From positions 682,001 to 746,000 of the forward strand of contig JAQGEQ010000003.1 of NCBI GenBank assembly GCA_034620365.1: a DNA stretch of 64,000 nucleotides, given 5' to 3'. Under the pieces are notes generated by a model. It was not told where the DNA came from. It worked only from the letters and a program-made list of their open reading frames with translations, and did no database searches. The stretch comes from Pegea sp. RAD2-039 (Eukaryota > Chordata > Thaliacea > Salpida > Salpidae). The position numbers and the translations under genes are program-made. Positions within the stretch are counted from its first letter, which is position 1. Every line of letters begins with the position of its first letter. This document shows, in pieces, positions 11,830-22,412 of this stretch.

Positions 11830-13640
11830 GTCTCTCAAGAAACAGTCAAGAAGACTGTCAAGAAGACAACAAATGGAGAGGGCCATAATGAATAGCCAAG
11901 GGCATCAAGTACTGGGGCTTAGTCGATTTTTAAAGAAATTGAACAACGCGATGGTAATTGCGGGCAAGGTATTTAAGGTTCTTATTGATACTGGATCTTC
12001 AAAAATCTTTGTAAGTAGAAAGATTGCTCGAAACTTGAAAGTTTACAAGACTCAAATCCATGTAATATATAAATGTTGCACAGTCATTCTCTATCTATTA
12101 AAAAAATAGTTTCAGAAATATAAATCTTTTTGCTATAGAGGGCCTCGTCGTAAAGGTGGTGTTTCGAAGAGAATTCCTACTTACTAAGATGTAAACACGA
12201 AATTGTCAAGCTAAATGTTTTAGATGTGGGCAGACATTATAGTCATTCGTGTGATATTCACATCGGGTCTTCTAGGAAGCATCTGCAGAAGAAAAGACCT
12301 TAGAGAAGAGATGACGTCAAAGACCAAAACTGAGTATCTGTGTGCTACTCAGTTTAATGAAAGTAAAGCATCCGTGCGCTCTAGTTGTTATGAAGTAGAA
12401 AAGCTAAAAAGGGAAAGTAGAAGAAGAGGTACTACGTCACGGGCTAAACAATAAACAATAGGCTTTACTGGATCTAATCAGGGATCAATAAAGTGGCTTA
12501 AGCTTTCTCGCTGCGAGGAAGAGTAAGACGAAAGCAATCACGATCGGTGACTGGAGAGATTTGAGCGTTTTTCCAAGAATAAAAGTGAATTCCGTAGAAG
12601 TTGTTCCAACCACGGCGGAAGAGAAGATATTGAAAACGGGACAAAAAACTTTGTAGCGCTGTAACTTTCTTCTTATTCTTTTTATTGTTGTATTTCGAGT
12701 TGTTCTTTTATTCAGTATGCAAATCTTTGGTAAAACAGCTCTGTACCACCCACAGTTCTTAAGTCCGTCGGAGACACAAAAGTGACCTTAAACGAATTGC
12801 AGTATATAGAGTAGAAGAGCTTTGTTTCCGGGGTTATTGTTAAAAAGAGATCAAATAAAGCTTGATCTGGAGAGTTTGAAACTTTTGAGGGATCTACAGC
12901 CCCCCAAAAAAGCAAAATTGTTGCAAAGAGCAGCAGGATTATTTTTATTATTGGGTCATAATTTTTGCTTAGATAAATTTGGCATTTTTTATCAAAATTA
13001 AACGACTGAAAAATTTCATCAGTTTTCTATCAAAGAAAGAGAGATTCAGGATTTTGAAGAGCTAAAGAAGGATATTGCCAAGTCAACATTTCAGGTCATA
13101 GAAGAAGCTTTGTCATTCACAGTTGATTGTGATACAAGTGATGCAGCGATGACACTCTCATCACTGCTACATGGCCGATGGAAAAAATTAATGTGGGTTG
13201 TAAGGGCCCGAAGTAATACTAAGAATGTATTCTTCTCTGCATTGTTGACGAGTTATCGAGGTTTCCTTGTTGTTTTCCGTGTTCTAGGCTGGATTCTAAC
13301 ACGGTAATTAGCTGCTTGAAGGAATAGTATCACTGTTTGGAACTTGCAGTCATTTTCATTTAGATCAGGGCGGCTTTAATGTCTCCACAACTGAAGGATT
13401 ATCCACAAACTCCCATTTCACTCAAGATTCTTTATCTTTAAGCTAAGAACACCTCAGGGACGCAACTTACCGGATTGGCTTTGCGAGTCTGGACCGGTAC
13501 TCTTGCGAAACTTTGTGCGCAGAAGCAAGGATGATAGCGTAAAAGAGGATGAACTGATGGAGGCTAACGCGATGTACACGCGAGTCCGTTATCTGGATGG
13601 CAGAGAATCCAACTTTTCTTTGAGGGATTTGGTCAAATAA
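11830..13640 (+). mobile_element. Ty3/gypsy-like LTR-retrotransposon fossil (internal region)
   Basis: A degraded retroelement polyprotein. A retropepsin-type motif (LIDTGSS) lies near 11980. Stretches resembling the RT/RNase H part of pol, with the FTVDCDTSDAAM pattern, lie near 13110. A later pol-like segment around 13450 is shared with a remnant at about 19.2 kb. No convincing LTR pair was identified. The element is broken many times and looks old. Confidence 0.55.
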
Positions 13641-13649
13641 CCATTCTGG

Positions 13650-14660
13650 ATTTCGTTTTTATCTCTATATTAATCTTTATCTAAGTTTTAGATGCTTGTT
13701 ACTGTAAGCTCTTTGACGGACTCTACCAAAGAGTCTGTTTGTCATTACAAGTCTGTTGTCCACTTCATTATCAATGTTAGCATCAAATGATATTATACAA
13801 CTCAGATACTTGAAGTGCTACACAAACCTGAATTGTTCGTTGTTGATGGTGATATGAGGATATAGTGTTTATCACATAGGACACTGGTGAACAGATTCTG
13901 TCTTTATAAGACTTCTCCGAAGTTCTTGTAGCCTCTGTAAAGCAAGTTGGTTTCGTGCATCATAAAAAGCCCACACACCCTGTGTTGGAAAATTTCGGCT
14001 TGAGTCTTAAGCATGTTATTTTGAATAGGTAGCAATCAAGATGGCACCAAATAAAAACCGAGCATAAACTTTGAATAAAGCTTCGAAAGGGCGTGATGAA
14101 GTATCATGCTGAAGAATATGAAGAAAAGGGGCTGGTGCAAGCAAATATCCTGTTCCCTATCGTTATAAACTTTGTGAAGTTTCTATATTTTACAAACCCT
14201 TTTCAACCTCGATGAAGCTGCTTCACTATCTTTGTAAGCTTTGGTGGAGATCCAAGACATTTGAAGATCTTCTACAGGGCCTCTTTAATTATGATATCAA
14301 AGACTTTAATGAGGTCTAGAAGAATACTCTTAATTTGCTGACGACATTTTTCTTGGATCCTTCAAAGAACAAATATCATGTCAGTAATGTCTTCACTGAT
14401 TCTAAACCCACAATTGGTTTAAATGTCTGTAGTTAAAAAAGGTGAATTCTTACAAGAGAGTTTACGGTCGAGAGAACAGTTCTGCCCCTGTAGTTAAAGG
14501 TTTCCTGCAGTTTTCTCTGCTGTTTTTCAACACCTTTGAGGGTATTTTCTAAATAGAAGCTTCACCACATTTTAGCAGGTCGAATGATTTTATCAACTAT
14601 TAGAGGCTCTTCATCTCCAAAATCACTTAGTTTACGTAAATACGTTGTGTCTTAGACTGA
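13650..14660 (-). mobile_element. LINE family 3 reverse-transcriptase fragment
   Basis: The minus strand carries a decayed RT of a third non-LTR type. In order it shows FNYRGRTVLSTVNSLVRI (the NYRG region), QEKCRQQ followed by LLDLIKVFD (motif A), a CLGSPPK segment, and near 13700-13830 a FKYLSCIISFDANID stretch. The last matches the YLGS-type segment C-terminal to RT in widespread animal LINEs. Frames shift between these pieces, and the catalytic motif-C region is poorly preserved. Clade not assigned. Confidence 0.65.
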
Positions 14661-15636
14661 GACCTTTGAAGACTGGACAAAATTAATCCTCACGCTTTGA
14701 TAAGTTAGAGTTTTTATCACTCAGTAGTATAACGCCAATTATACTTTACAGAAGGTTCTTAATGGTTGGCTTGATTAGGTTGGCTTGGTTAGTTAGCCAG
14801 TTTCATCATCTGTGTCTGCCAGTATCTGCGTGAAGTTGAATCTTCGTAGCTCTTCCCATCTTGCACACATTAAGTTTCTATTGTATAGCGCATGTGGCGC
14901 GGAAGATTTTGTTCTGTGGTCTGTTTGGCATTGTTAGAATAACTTGATCGGTTGTTTGTTTCTGTATAAAATGTCTTCACTGAATGACTATTATTTCTTT
15001 TGTTTATATCTGAATTGCAAATTGTTGACCCACAGTAAAATTGTAATTTAATAAATACTGTGCTGTACAACGAGAAGTTTTTCATCTGTATAATTGAATA
15101 TTCAAAATTTAAACTAATCGCGGTAAGTTTGGAATAACCAATGACCAGATGCATCTATCTGGCTGATGATTTATCCACCCATATAGCAAATAGAATACTT
15201 AAAACCCATTCAATTGATCACCACCACGCCCAAGCACCAATGAAATTGCCCAATTAACCTAATCTGCTATTTACGTGGGATTTATTCAGGTGGTTTGATT
15301 AGTATTCACAAAATATGGTAGCCTCCCACTTTTCAACTGCCCCATCGTGTTATCAAAAACTAGAAGATCTGTTGCAAGCAGCGGATGTAGAATTGATTTC
15401 AAAATCTGAAGAAATAGTTTTTAGCCATATGAAGTCAATCTCAATTATCAAAGCTTTATTGAGTGTCACAAAAGTAGAATTATTGACGAGAGTCTTTGAA
15501 GTTTTTTACCAAAATCAGAAGCAAAGTAGAGATTTGTCGATATGCTTTCGAAGCAATTTGCGTCACCAGAGTTTACTACACGGAAAAAGTCTTCACAGAT
15601 TTTATGATAGCATGCATTGGTGACACTGAAATATTT
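14661..15636 (+). other. Unassigned repeat-like stretch, possible LTR-element remnant
   Basis: Base composition is less AT-rich than the surroundings. A TATAAA-like site near 14965 and AATAAA near 15043 resemble an LTR layout. An open frame of about 100 codons at 15315-15623 follows; it has no family resemblance that I recognise and could be gag-like. LINE copy B begins immediately downstream. Assignment is weak. Confidence 0.3.
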
Positions 15637-18190
15637 TATTTATTTATTCATTTCAATAAATGCGAAGGAGGGTGCCTGAAAAGAGCACCTCTCGCTAACA
15701 CACATTCTCACAAATAATATCTATTTAGCCAAAAATACAGAAAGTAAAAGATGTAACACATGGTATTTCGATATCACTCAAAGCCTATAACAGTGAACAA
15801 TTACATAGAATGTTAATAATGTAAGAAAGAAAAAAAATCACAGTTTAGAAATGACAATGTTGGCAATATTATAACGGTTCAACCTCTGCTTGAACAATGC
15901 GACTGACTTCGATATGGCAATGTCTGATGGCAGCTGATTCCATGTATTAATTGTACGGTATGAGAAAAAATTTGCTCTGACCAATGTACTAGGTGATAAA
16001 GGATTATTTAGGTGTAATGGGTGTCGTCTTAGCTGATATAACTTGAAAGAATGACTAATAGAAAAGAAATCATCAAACTGAATGTCAATTAAATTGTGGA
16101 TAATTTTAAGAATAAGAATTAAGTTGTATTTAATCCGTCGGATTTCCAAAGTATCTAAATTGAAGAAACTGAGACGATGTTTATAAATATCATATTTAAT
16201 ATTAAGTTTCCTACATACTAATCTTGTAAATGTGGCCTGAACAGATTCGATCTTTTTGATATCACTAACTTCATATGGCATTCATGCACTAACATTGTAT
16301 TCTAGAATTGGACGTACGTACAATTTGAAAAGATTGACGGTCTTTGAAAAGGGTCTTTATAATAAGGAAGACAAGGTTGATTGATTTTCCAAAGATTTTG
16401 GAAACATAATTGCGCCATTTAAAGTCAGATGGTAGAGTAATGCCAAGGTCTAGGACCGAAGATACTCGTTGAATAATAAATCTATTGATGGAGTATTGGT
16501 TCAAGCAATTTACAGCTTGTTTACGAAAAAAGTGTAAAAGTACAGACTTCGTGGGCTGGATTCTGAGCTGCCAATTCGCAGACCAGTCTTCTACAGTGTG
16601 CAGTGCAGTTTGAAGTTTTGAAGGATTACAGGATAATAGCTTGATATCATCTGCATACACAAACACTCTGACATCATCTACTGCTACTAATCTTCTGATG
16701 AGGTCTTCCATGAAAATTAAAAAGAGAAGGGGACCCAGAACAGAACCCTGAGGAACACCACTAGTGATTTGACTAGAAGTAGATAAAATTCTTTCTACAC
16801 GAGTTTGTTGGGATCTACCTGTAAAGTAATCTTCAATTCACTGTAAGATAAAGCTGTTGATTTTTAAGTTTTTCAATACAGTAACGAGCTTAGTGTGTGG
16901 GACAGAATCAAACGCCTTAGCAAAGTCGAGATATATGATGTCACAGAGAGTGTTACTTTCATAATGGGCTGTAAGCTCATTAAGAAAAGTGAGATGTTGA
17001 GTTAGGGAAGATCTTCGTTTCACAAAGCCATGTTGGACATCAGATATTAGATGGTGCTCCATCAAATGACTGGTCATATGATTGTGAATGATATGCTCTT
17101 GAGTTCTGCAGATAACTGAAGTCAGCGAAACTGGTCTCTAGTTAAGTGCGGTGGTTCTGGGACCCTTCTTATGAATTGGAGTAATAATAGCTTTCTTTCA
17201 AATTTGTGGAACTCTTCCTCGCTTCAGAGTCATGCTAAAGAAAAGCGATAAAGGTAATGATAAATATGAAGTAGTTTTTCTTAAAAACAAAGCTGGGATC
17301 TGATCTGGGGTGTTAGAAACTGATGATTTTAAAGAAGAAATAGCCTTAGATACCATATTGACCGTTATGTCAAGATCTACCATCTCAGAAACATTTGTAA
17401 GAATGTCGGAGTAGGAAAGAGAAGGAGTATTGCCATCATCGGTTATAAGAACGCTATTAAATTGATTGTTTAGCAACTCAGTTTTATTTTCTGTTTCCAT
17501 CTCAAGCTGGTCACTGTTATCAATTAAGGGAGGTATTTGAGATCTCGCCTTAAGCTTGCGATTTATGAAACCAAAAAACGTTTTCTTGCTAGGTAAAAGA
17601 TAAAACTGCACTTTCTCTTCCCAAATAGAAATTAGAAATAGATTTCTTGTAAACTACAAAGATTTTTGTACAGAGATTTGATGGAAGGGTCTGTTTTAGT
17701 TTGTTTGTATAGGAGGTTTTTTTAAATGTTGTAAATTCTTTAATTTTTTGGGCAAATGTGGTTTTTTGTTGGCTCTATAGAAAGGTATGAAGTTTTTGAT
17801 TGACTCTTTAACGATGTTAGTAAACTTTGAGTAAATAATATTGATGTCTTCGGAAGAGTTGAAAACAGAAATCCAGTCAATATCTGATAGAACCTTGTTA
17901 ATACCGTTACAATTTCCACAGTAAAAATTCCTTTTGCCTGAAGTTTTAACGTTCATTAAAAAAGTTTGGTAGAGTTTGAATTCAATCATATTGTGATCGC
18001 ATGTTAAAGCAAAAGGTTCTTTTTGATCAACTTAGATAATGTTCTCGGGTTTTGATGTGATAAGAAGGTCCAAAGTAATATGGTGAATATGGTCCAAATA
18101 TGGTGAAGTGTAAATGTGATCTGAGGTATAAAGTCGAGATCTACCAGCAAAATGACATTACTGATCGAGAACCCCAATACGTCAGCTCAA
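15637..18190 (-). mobile_element. LINE family 1, copy B (endonuclease end plus RT)
   Basis: The longest family-1 copy. The 3' end is at about 15637 (ATTT-rich tail, then the shared 3' UTR to about 15720). Protein pieces on the minus strand are 16281-15838 (C-terminal region), 16711-16289 (VFVYADDIKL), 17077-16838 (LDFAKAFDSVPH), 17611-17198 (linker and N-terminal RT) and 17989-17696. The 5'-most part reads LDLLITSKPENI and then CDHNMIEFKL, the C-terminal part of an APE-type endonuclease in which SDH is usual. Frameshifts and stops separate the pieces, so it is inactive. Against copy A it is more diverged, hence probably older. Confidence 0.88.
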
Positions 18191-19139
18191 ATTTTGTAAA
18201 AGATTTACTCAAAGATGTAGTTTATTGTGTTGGGTAAAAAAAGTACAATCGTCATATTGTCGTTAAATACATTTAAATATTCTTGAAAATAAGATAAAAT
18301 TTCAAGTTTCTTAATATTTTAAATAAAAAACATAAACTTTTTGGATAGCTTCAGCCGTGTGTAAAAAACTGCGATTTAAATATTTTAAACAAACAATAAA
18401 ATTGATTTTAGTTTCTAATTATTTCTGAATTTGAAAATTTAAAGAGATGAGTTATTTAATGATTACCAGATAAATTTTATTAAGGATTTAAATTGAAAGC
18501 CAAAAAACAACTGAAATCAGACTAGTTGGAAATGATCGGAAAAGTCTGCTGTTTTTAAGCTAATCTCCATGAGATAAACAATTCAACAAAACTGTATTAA
18601 GATTGTTCTATTATTTTAGATAAACTATTTAAGTTTGCAAACTACACTTTTAAATGTTAATACTTTCTGATATTTTGTAAATACCTACTTACAATTCCAA
18701 ATTTTCACATTTTCTGGTTTCTTATTTCATTCCTAGATCGAAGAAGTATATGAATTGTATTTTTAAGATATTAGAAAACTTTAGTTAAGTTTACTATAAG
18801 GTGTTCCGTAAGAGTTTTTTTAATATTTGATAACTTGCCATGAAAATAATAAGTTATTTATATCTAGTATGATCAGGAAATTAAAACAACTTTTGCAAAA
18901 ATACAAACGTTTAAAAATAGTAGTATCATCAAGTTTGTCATTTGAAATTTCTATAAGGTTTTTTTCTAAAAACTTTTAACTGAGTAATGAAAATATAAAT
19001 TAAATACCGACTACCAACAAAATTATTTAGTAGAAAACAATTTTACTAAAATGTGCCGCTTCATGTAGTGAGCTTTGTTAATAGTTATAAAGTTAGTTTG
19101 ATTTGACAAATAATCATTATAAACAGTTTGACTAAAAGT
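18191..19139. other. AT-rich DNA, nothing recognised
   Basis: No coding or structural signal seen. It separates LINE copy B from the retroelement remnant at 19.1-19.8 kb. Confidence 0.5.
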
Positions 19140-19840
19140 AAGTTCTTTAAAGTGCCAAAGACTCAACATTGACTTTCAGTAATTCAATTTTCTTTCCTTG
19201 CTTCTGTGTGCGAAGGTTCTGACTTGTAAAGCCAATCCTGTAAGTTATGTCCTTTAAGTGCTCTTCAACTGAAGCTATACAATTTGAAGAATAAGTGAAG
19301 ACGTTGATAGCAAAATTGGACGCCTCTGGTAGGATCTTTAGCTGGTACATCTCACTACCTTCCACAGTGACTTATTTGGCCCTTTACCATTATCTTATGG
19401 GTGGTAAGGAGTTGTCTTATTGGTTTAAACTTATTTTCTTAAAGGATAACTCGGCTTTCCGAGACATGAAAGTAGGCCAACAAATTATATGGATACTAAA
19501 CATTCCAAAGAGAAAACAATTCCTCATAATTACCGTGTTACCACCTTGCTACAAGAACAAAGTATAAAAAACTCACGAACAATGTACAAGAAGAATACAT
19601 TTTGTACTTCCTACTTGCATATGGAATTTGAAATTCAACCTTTCCATGAGTTTGGTAGCTTTGATCAGAATCATATTGCTCATCATGTAAAACATTGAGC
19701 GAACTTCTGAGCATGTCTTGCTTTCACTACAACACATTTTAACACCAGCAAGAAAGTGCTGAAGGTTTTCAATTTCCACATAGGTGACTCAACCACAAAC
19801 ATTTTGAGAAAACTTTTTCAGAATTATAATCACGTTATTA
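19140..19840 (-). mobile_element. Probable LTR-retroelement pol fossil, same family as 11.8-13.6 kb
   Basis: The minus strand around 19200-19270 reads EEHLKDITYRIGF, matching EHLRDATYRIGF on the plus strand near 13450, and the nucleotide match extends beyond that segment. This links the two as remnants of one family in opposite orientations. No ends were found. Broken and old. Confidence 0.45.
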
Positions 19841-20120
19841 ATCAGTATATTCAATTTTAATCAAATTCGAACAATCTCGGCAGCGAGAAATGCAATACAT
19901 CCCAAGAAAAAAATTAAATCGCTTTATCAAGTCCGCTACCAACTAACAAATCACTACCAACAATATTTCCACTTTTGTCCTAGAAAAATGTCATTCGTTT
20001 CAGTTTGCTTGTTTGAAGTTTTATGGCAGTTTAATAATACATAAAATACATTGTAAGATTATTCGTGATCTTTTATTTGGTCTATCATGCTACAGATAGT
20101 GACCCCAATAGGGAGCATTG

Positions 20121-20307
20121 TGGGTCGTTCCCGGAGGTACTGCAATACCGGGCCGACCCATGATCAGAGGTGAGCAAGCTCTCTGTGCTGATCTCATTTC
20201 AAAAACTCATTCAGACATTGGAGTAGGCCACTGGCCTACCTCTCAGGTTTGAAACTGAGATCAACAGATATTGCATTTGATCTTTGCTCAAAGAGCCGAG
20301 AAGCGAT
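20121..20307 (-). ncRNA. RNU2: U2 snRNA, full length, variant branch-site recognition sequence (copy 2)
   Basis: Spliceosomal U2 RNA, which pairs with the intron branch site and with U6. Length 187 nt (human 188). The minus strand starts ATCGCTTCTCGG. Stem-loop I is intact (GCTC/GAGC arms), then AAGATCAA (helix I with U6), then ATGCAATATCTG where U2 has GTGTAGTATCTG. Stem-loop IIa (CTCAG/CTGAG), IIb (GTAGGCC/GGCCTAC), the Sm site AGTTTTTGA (20199-20207), stem-loop III (GATCAG/CTGATC) and stem-loop IV follow. Stem-loop IV keeps the diagnostic GGTATTGCAGTACCT between TGGGTCG and CGACCCA arms. Every stem pairs, so it does not look like a random pseudogene, yet the normally invariant GTAGTA reads GCAATA. 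It lies about 220 nt downstream of U5 copy 2 on the same strand. Confidence 0.92.
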
Positions 20308-20529
20308 AACTCTGTTTGTTATTCCACGATGCTATATTTGTACATTTAAAAATTTTTTTTATAGATTGCAAAGAAAACTATTATCATTAGAATAATAAGT
20401 GATAAAAATATATTTGGTATAAAGTTTTATTCAGGTATATCACTCTCTAGCAAACGCAGCATTACGTTAACACGATATTAACAAACGTGTAACTCAGTAT
20501 CTTGCGCGTGCTTATATTGAAGTAAAAGA

Positions 20530-20656
20530 AGACCCGCGCCGAATAGCTACAGGTCCAGCAAAAAACTAATTAAGACTCATTGTTTTGCCCCAATCCACGG
20601 AAATCTTTAGTAAAAGGCGAAAGATTCATTTGTGAACTGAACTGAGGCCAGAGTAA
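20530..20656 (-). ncRNA. RNU5: U5 snRNA (copy 2)
   Basis: Same structure as copy 1: TTACTCTGG start, the invariant GCCTTTTAC loop, AGTTTTTTG Sm site and 3' terminal stem. It differs from copy 1 at only two of about 127 positions. The immediate 5' flank differs more strongly. Likely functional. Confidence 0.95.
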
Positions 20657-20812
20657 CTTCAAGCGATATTTCATCGGCTTATATGCAGCGCTCTAAGTTT
20701 GGTATTTGTGGGTGATGACGTCAATTTTGATGATAAGATTTACAAGCTCTTTTAAACACAACATTTTTGATTAAAAGAACTATACATTTAAAAGAGAATT
20801 CTTAAAATTTTT

Positions 20813-22412
20813 TTATTTTTTATTTGACTTATCTTATATACAAAATATAAAACTTTTGAAAGATTACATTATTATCAAAGTAAAAAAAAAGTCTTAATAT
20901 ATTACTAATTAAGTAAATTTGTTTCAGATTTTGTTTTATTACTCTTATGTTTTGCTGTGTTTTTCGTAGAATTTTTTGAAGAATTTCATTTTAAATCAGT
21001 CACTTACAATTAACTTTAGGTAAAGTTTAGAAAAAAACGTTTTTATTTACATAATTGTATTAAGCTGTAATGACATTTTACAATGCACTTTCTTTTTTGG
21101 AAATAGTTTTCAAAACAATTCAATTCGTAAACTATTTTTTGAAAACTCTGTCATAGTGATGCTAAATGCATTTAAATTTTGAAGTAAACTTAAATATAAA
21201 CTTAAAAGAAGATCATTCCAACTGAGTAATAGTTTGGCTGGTCAAAACTAAAAGTCACTAAAAATGTTGAAAATCTTAACAACTTTATTTTTTTCACTAA
21301 ATCTATATTTTTTAGCTTATATTTGTCCTTATTACCAGTCTATTGATTATAATACATTATTAGATGTCATACTTATTACAGATTTTGTCACATATTTGTG
21401 CATAGTTAATTATATATTAGTTTATATATATCTAATAATTTCGTTAATGCTTTGAATTTTTTAGATCTGCCATGATTCATTTTTTATGATATTTAACGAA
21501 ACTTTTTGATAAAATGGTAAACATCGAATAAGCAAATGAACAAAATAAAAATCTATTAGCTAGCTCTTAAATAAGTAGTGATCTGATTCATTAGCAAACT
21601 TAGCTCAATTACGATATTACACAGAATCTTTGTGATAAAAGCTACCTTGAATAAGTTAGCATTATATTTTGAAAACATTTAAGCTGGTATCTAAATAATG
21701 CTCAATACAAGAAAACTTGTCTTATATGAATTTTAATAATTGGTGGTAAAGATTTATCTACCCTATATATGTTACCTAAATAAACGTTTATTAACTTCTA
21801 CAAAATAGCTAATATTAATGACAATAATTATGATTTGAATTTTAAAAGTTGTCTCTAGTATTCTCTCAAAAAAGTTTATAGATATTTCAGTAAAAGTAAT
21901 TTTAAGTATCATCATAACATTTTCAAATTCAGAGTTCTGCCTTGAATTTTTGCTAAATTTAGCAATGAACTTCTTTTTAAAGTTTTTAAGTAAAAAATAT
22001 ATATAAAGTTTATAGATTTCACTCTGTTGAAAAACTTGATTGCTTAAAAAAACATTATTACAGCTTACTCTGATTTTACAAACAAAAATCTATTTACGCC
22101 AAATTAGTACTTATCGAAATTGTCATGACAATTTCTCAAGCATATTGGTTATTTTCTACCTTGGTTATTTTTTCATTATTATTAAGATAAAAAATGATAT
22201 TTTTCCCTGCAAACTCGAAAAAAAACTTTATAATAAAGATAATTAACTTTTAGTAACTTCTTAAAGGTTTGTTGTATTAGTTTATAAATGGTTAATTGGT
22301 TAGTATTACTAACTAATTTAAGTAAATATTTCAGAAACTTGGCAAGTAAATATAAATTTTAATCAGGGTAGTTTTGCTCTGTGAAGAAGCTATTTTACTC
22401 ACAAATTGATTT
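20813..22412. other. Intergenic DNA upstream of LRRIQ3
   Basis: About 1.6 kb, very AT-rich, without a recognised feature. A 63-codon frame at 21264 is leucine/isoleucine/tyrosine-rich and typical of chance frames in AT-rich DNA. Confidence 0.5.

Larger units (their letters stand above)
20110..20812 (-). repeat. U5-U2 snRNA cassette, copy 2 (complete)
   Basis: Second copy of the cassette at 8595-9183, here with the whole U2. It contains the upstream hairpin (20747-20796), a TGACGTCA site (20716-20723), U5, spacer and U2. The two copies lie 11.6 kb apart in direct orientation and flank the transposon-rich island. Confidence 0.9.

Noticed and set aside
21264-21455. Small hydrophobic protein of 63 residues
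   Set aside because: Leu/Ile/Tyr-rich frames of this size are expected by chance in AT-rich DNA; no supporting signal.
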